This document shows, piece after piece, positions 5,983-6,686 of a stretch of 6,686 nucleotides of DNA; position 1 is the stretch's first letter; each line of letters begins with the position of its first letter. The DNA lies in the NCBI GenBank assembly GCA_024278655.1, contig JAJRSV010000248.1, positions 1 through 6,686 on the forward strand. Reading direction: 5' to 3'. Both the position numbers and the translations under genes were made by a program. The DNA comes from Bacteroidota bacterium. GTDB taxonomy: Bacteria; Bacteroidota; Ignavibacteria; Ignavibacteriales; Ignavibacteriaceae. Under the pieces are notes generated by a model. It saw only the letters and a program-made list of their open reading frames with translations, searched no databases and was not told where the DNA came from.

Positions 5983-6686
5983 TCAATTCTCAATTATATA
6001 TTCGAAATCGTCTATTTCAATTCCCGATTTTATCAGTTTGTTTATCGGAATAATTTTCTGGTCGTTGTCAATTTTAATTTTTATACCCGCCCCGTTCTTT
6101 TCAACATTGAACCCATCATCTTCGAGTAACTTAAGAGCCCGGGCAATTAATTCATCTTTCATGAAAATTCTTAAGTGGGATGTCTTGCCTATATACTTGT
6201 AAATATCCGAAGGAGAAGCTTCCGCTACAATCTTTCCCTGATCCATTATAATTATTCTGTTCGAGAAGGGAATAACTTCATCCAACCTGTGCGAGGAAAA
6301 GACTATCGTTTTACCGCTTGCCTTTAATTCCTTAAGCAGCGAAAGAAAGTCCTCTCTCGATTTCATATCAAGGTTGGCAGTCGGTTCGTCGAGCAGCAGA
6401 ATAGGGGGATCTGCAAGCAGCGCAATTGCCAGAGCCAATCTCTGTTTCATTCCGCCCGAGAGCTGTTTAACGGTTTTTTCCGTATGCTCTTCAAGTCCGA
6501 CAAGCTTCAACCATTTTTCGGAAGAATGTTCTCCGGTTTTCTTCAGTTTCTCATAAAATTTAAGGGTTTCTTCCACGGTCATATTATCATGAAAAATAAT
6601 TTCCTGCGGAACAAATCCTATATGATATTTTGCCTGTTTGCTTTCGGTTCTTATATCGTAGCCGTTAATTTTTACGCTTCCTTTAA
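5983..6686 (-). CDS. nosF: NosF ABC transporter ATPase, 5' end outside the window
   Basis: The frame stays open to the right edge, giving 233 visible residues; the ATG at 6582 is internal. It begins at the strand GSVKINGYDI that normally follows Walker A by about 20 residues, so roughly 60 N-terminal residues including the P-loop are missing. Visible motifs are the Q-loop FVPQE (Gln at 6604-6606), the ABC signature LSGGMKQR (starting 6462), Walker B ILLLDEPTANLD (starting 6402) and the H-loop SSHRLDEV (His at 6289-6291). A C-terminal domain of about 80 residues follows (THLRIF-like SHLRIFMKDELIARALKLL and onward), as in NosF. NosF is the cytoplasmic ATPase driving NosY. The adjacent permease and NosL support NosF over other ABC ATPases. 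It is the first visible gene of the operon, with nosD expected just upstream. Confidence 0.92.
   Translation of the reverse strand, partial: KGSVKINGYDIRTESKQAKYHIGFVPQEIIFHDNMTVEETLKFYEKLKKTGEHSSEKWLKLVGLEEHTEKTVKQLSGGMKQRLALAIALLADPPILLLDEPTANLDMKSREDFLSLLKELKASGKTIVFSSHRLDEVIPFSNRIIIMDQGKIVAEASPSDIYKYIGKTSHLRIFMKDELIARALKLLEDDGFNVEKNGAGIKIKIDNDQKIIPINKLIKSGIEIDDFEYIIEN

Noticed and set aside
5981..5986. nosY starting at TTG 5986 and overlapping nosF
   Set aside because: The Shine-Dalgarno-like GAGAA abuts the TTG but is well spaced for the ATG at 5980.
5983..6582. NosF starting at the ATG at 6582 (199 aa)
   Set aside because: The frame continues upstream to the window edge with clear ABC ATPase sequence (GSVKINGYDI, FVPQE), so this ATG is internal.

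Overview
The window (about 40% G+C by eye) looks like a chromosome piece from a Bacteroidetes/Chlorobi-group bacterium, most plausibly the Ignavibacteria. The reasons are the A+T-leaning codon use, the lipoprotein-rich nitrous-oxide-reductase accessory genes with a c-type cytochrome lipoprotein, and the style of the secreted LolA-like protein. The taxon is an inference; no rRNA or marker gene is present.

Left part, + strand (17-3255): two tightly linked genes, 5 bp apart. The first encodes a 177-residue protein of unrecognised family. The second encodes an 899-residue protein whose middle follows the SNF2/SWI2 helicase fold (motif II DEVQ, block FDSWWNPAV). Its ATP-binding P-loop (GLGKT to GIDRI), motif III, motif V and the motif VI arginines have all been replaced. 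Its last ~115 residues resemble an Mrr-type restriction-endonuclease fold whose QxK catalytic element reads QVH. The frame is long and intact, so this looks like a maintained double pseudoenzyme rather than a decaying gene. It is the most unusual item in the window.

Middle, - strand (3989-3261): a secreted LolA-like (outer-membrane lipoprotein carrier fold) protein, convergent with the helicase-like gene and separated from it by only 5 bp. Its 185-bp upstream gap holds two symmetric sequence elements, a weak promoter candidate, and the terminator of the next operon.

Right part, - strand (6686-4175): the end of a nitrous-oxide-reductase (nos) accessory operon, read right to left: nosF (ABC ATPase, 5' end outside the window), nosY (ABC-2 permease), nosL (copper-chaperone lipoprotein) and a monohaem cytochrome c lipoprotein, closed by a strong rho-independent terminator at 4113-4142. 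NosF and NosY form the transporter that, with NosD, supports maturation of the copper site of NosZ. NosL supplies Cu(I), and the cytochrome probably carries electrons to NosZ or a partner. nosZ and nosD are expected beyond the right edge.

No tRNA, rRNA, CRISPR array, insertion sequence or origin was seen. No gene-free stretch exceeds 185 bp.
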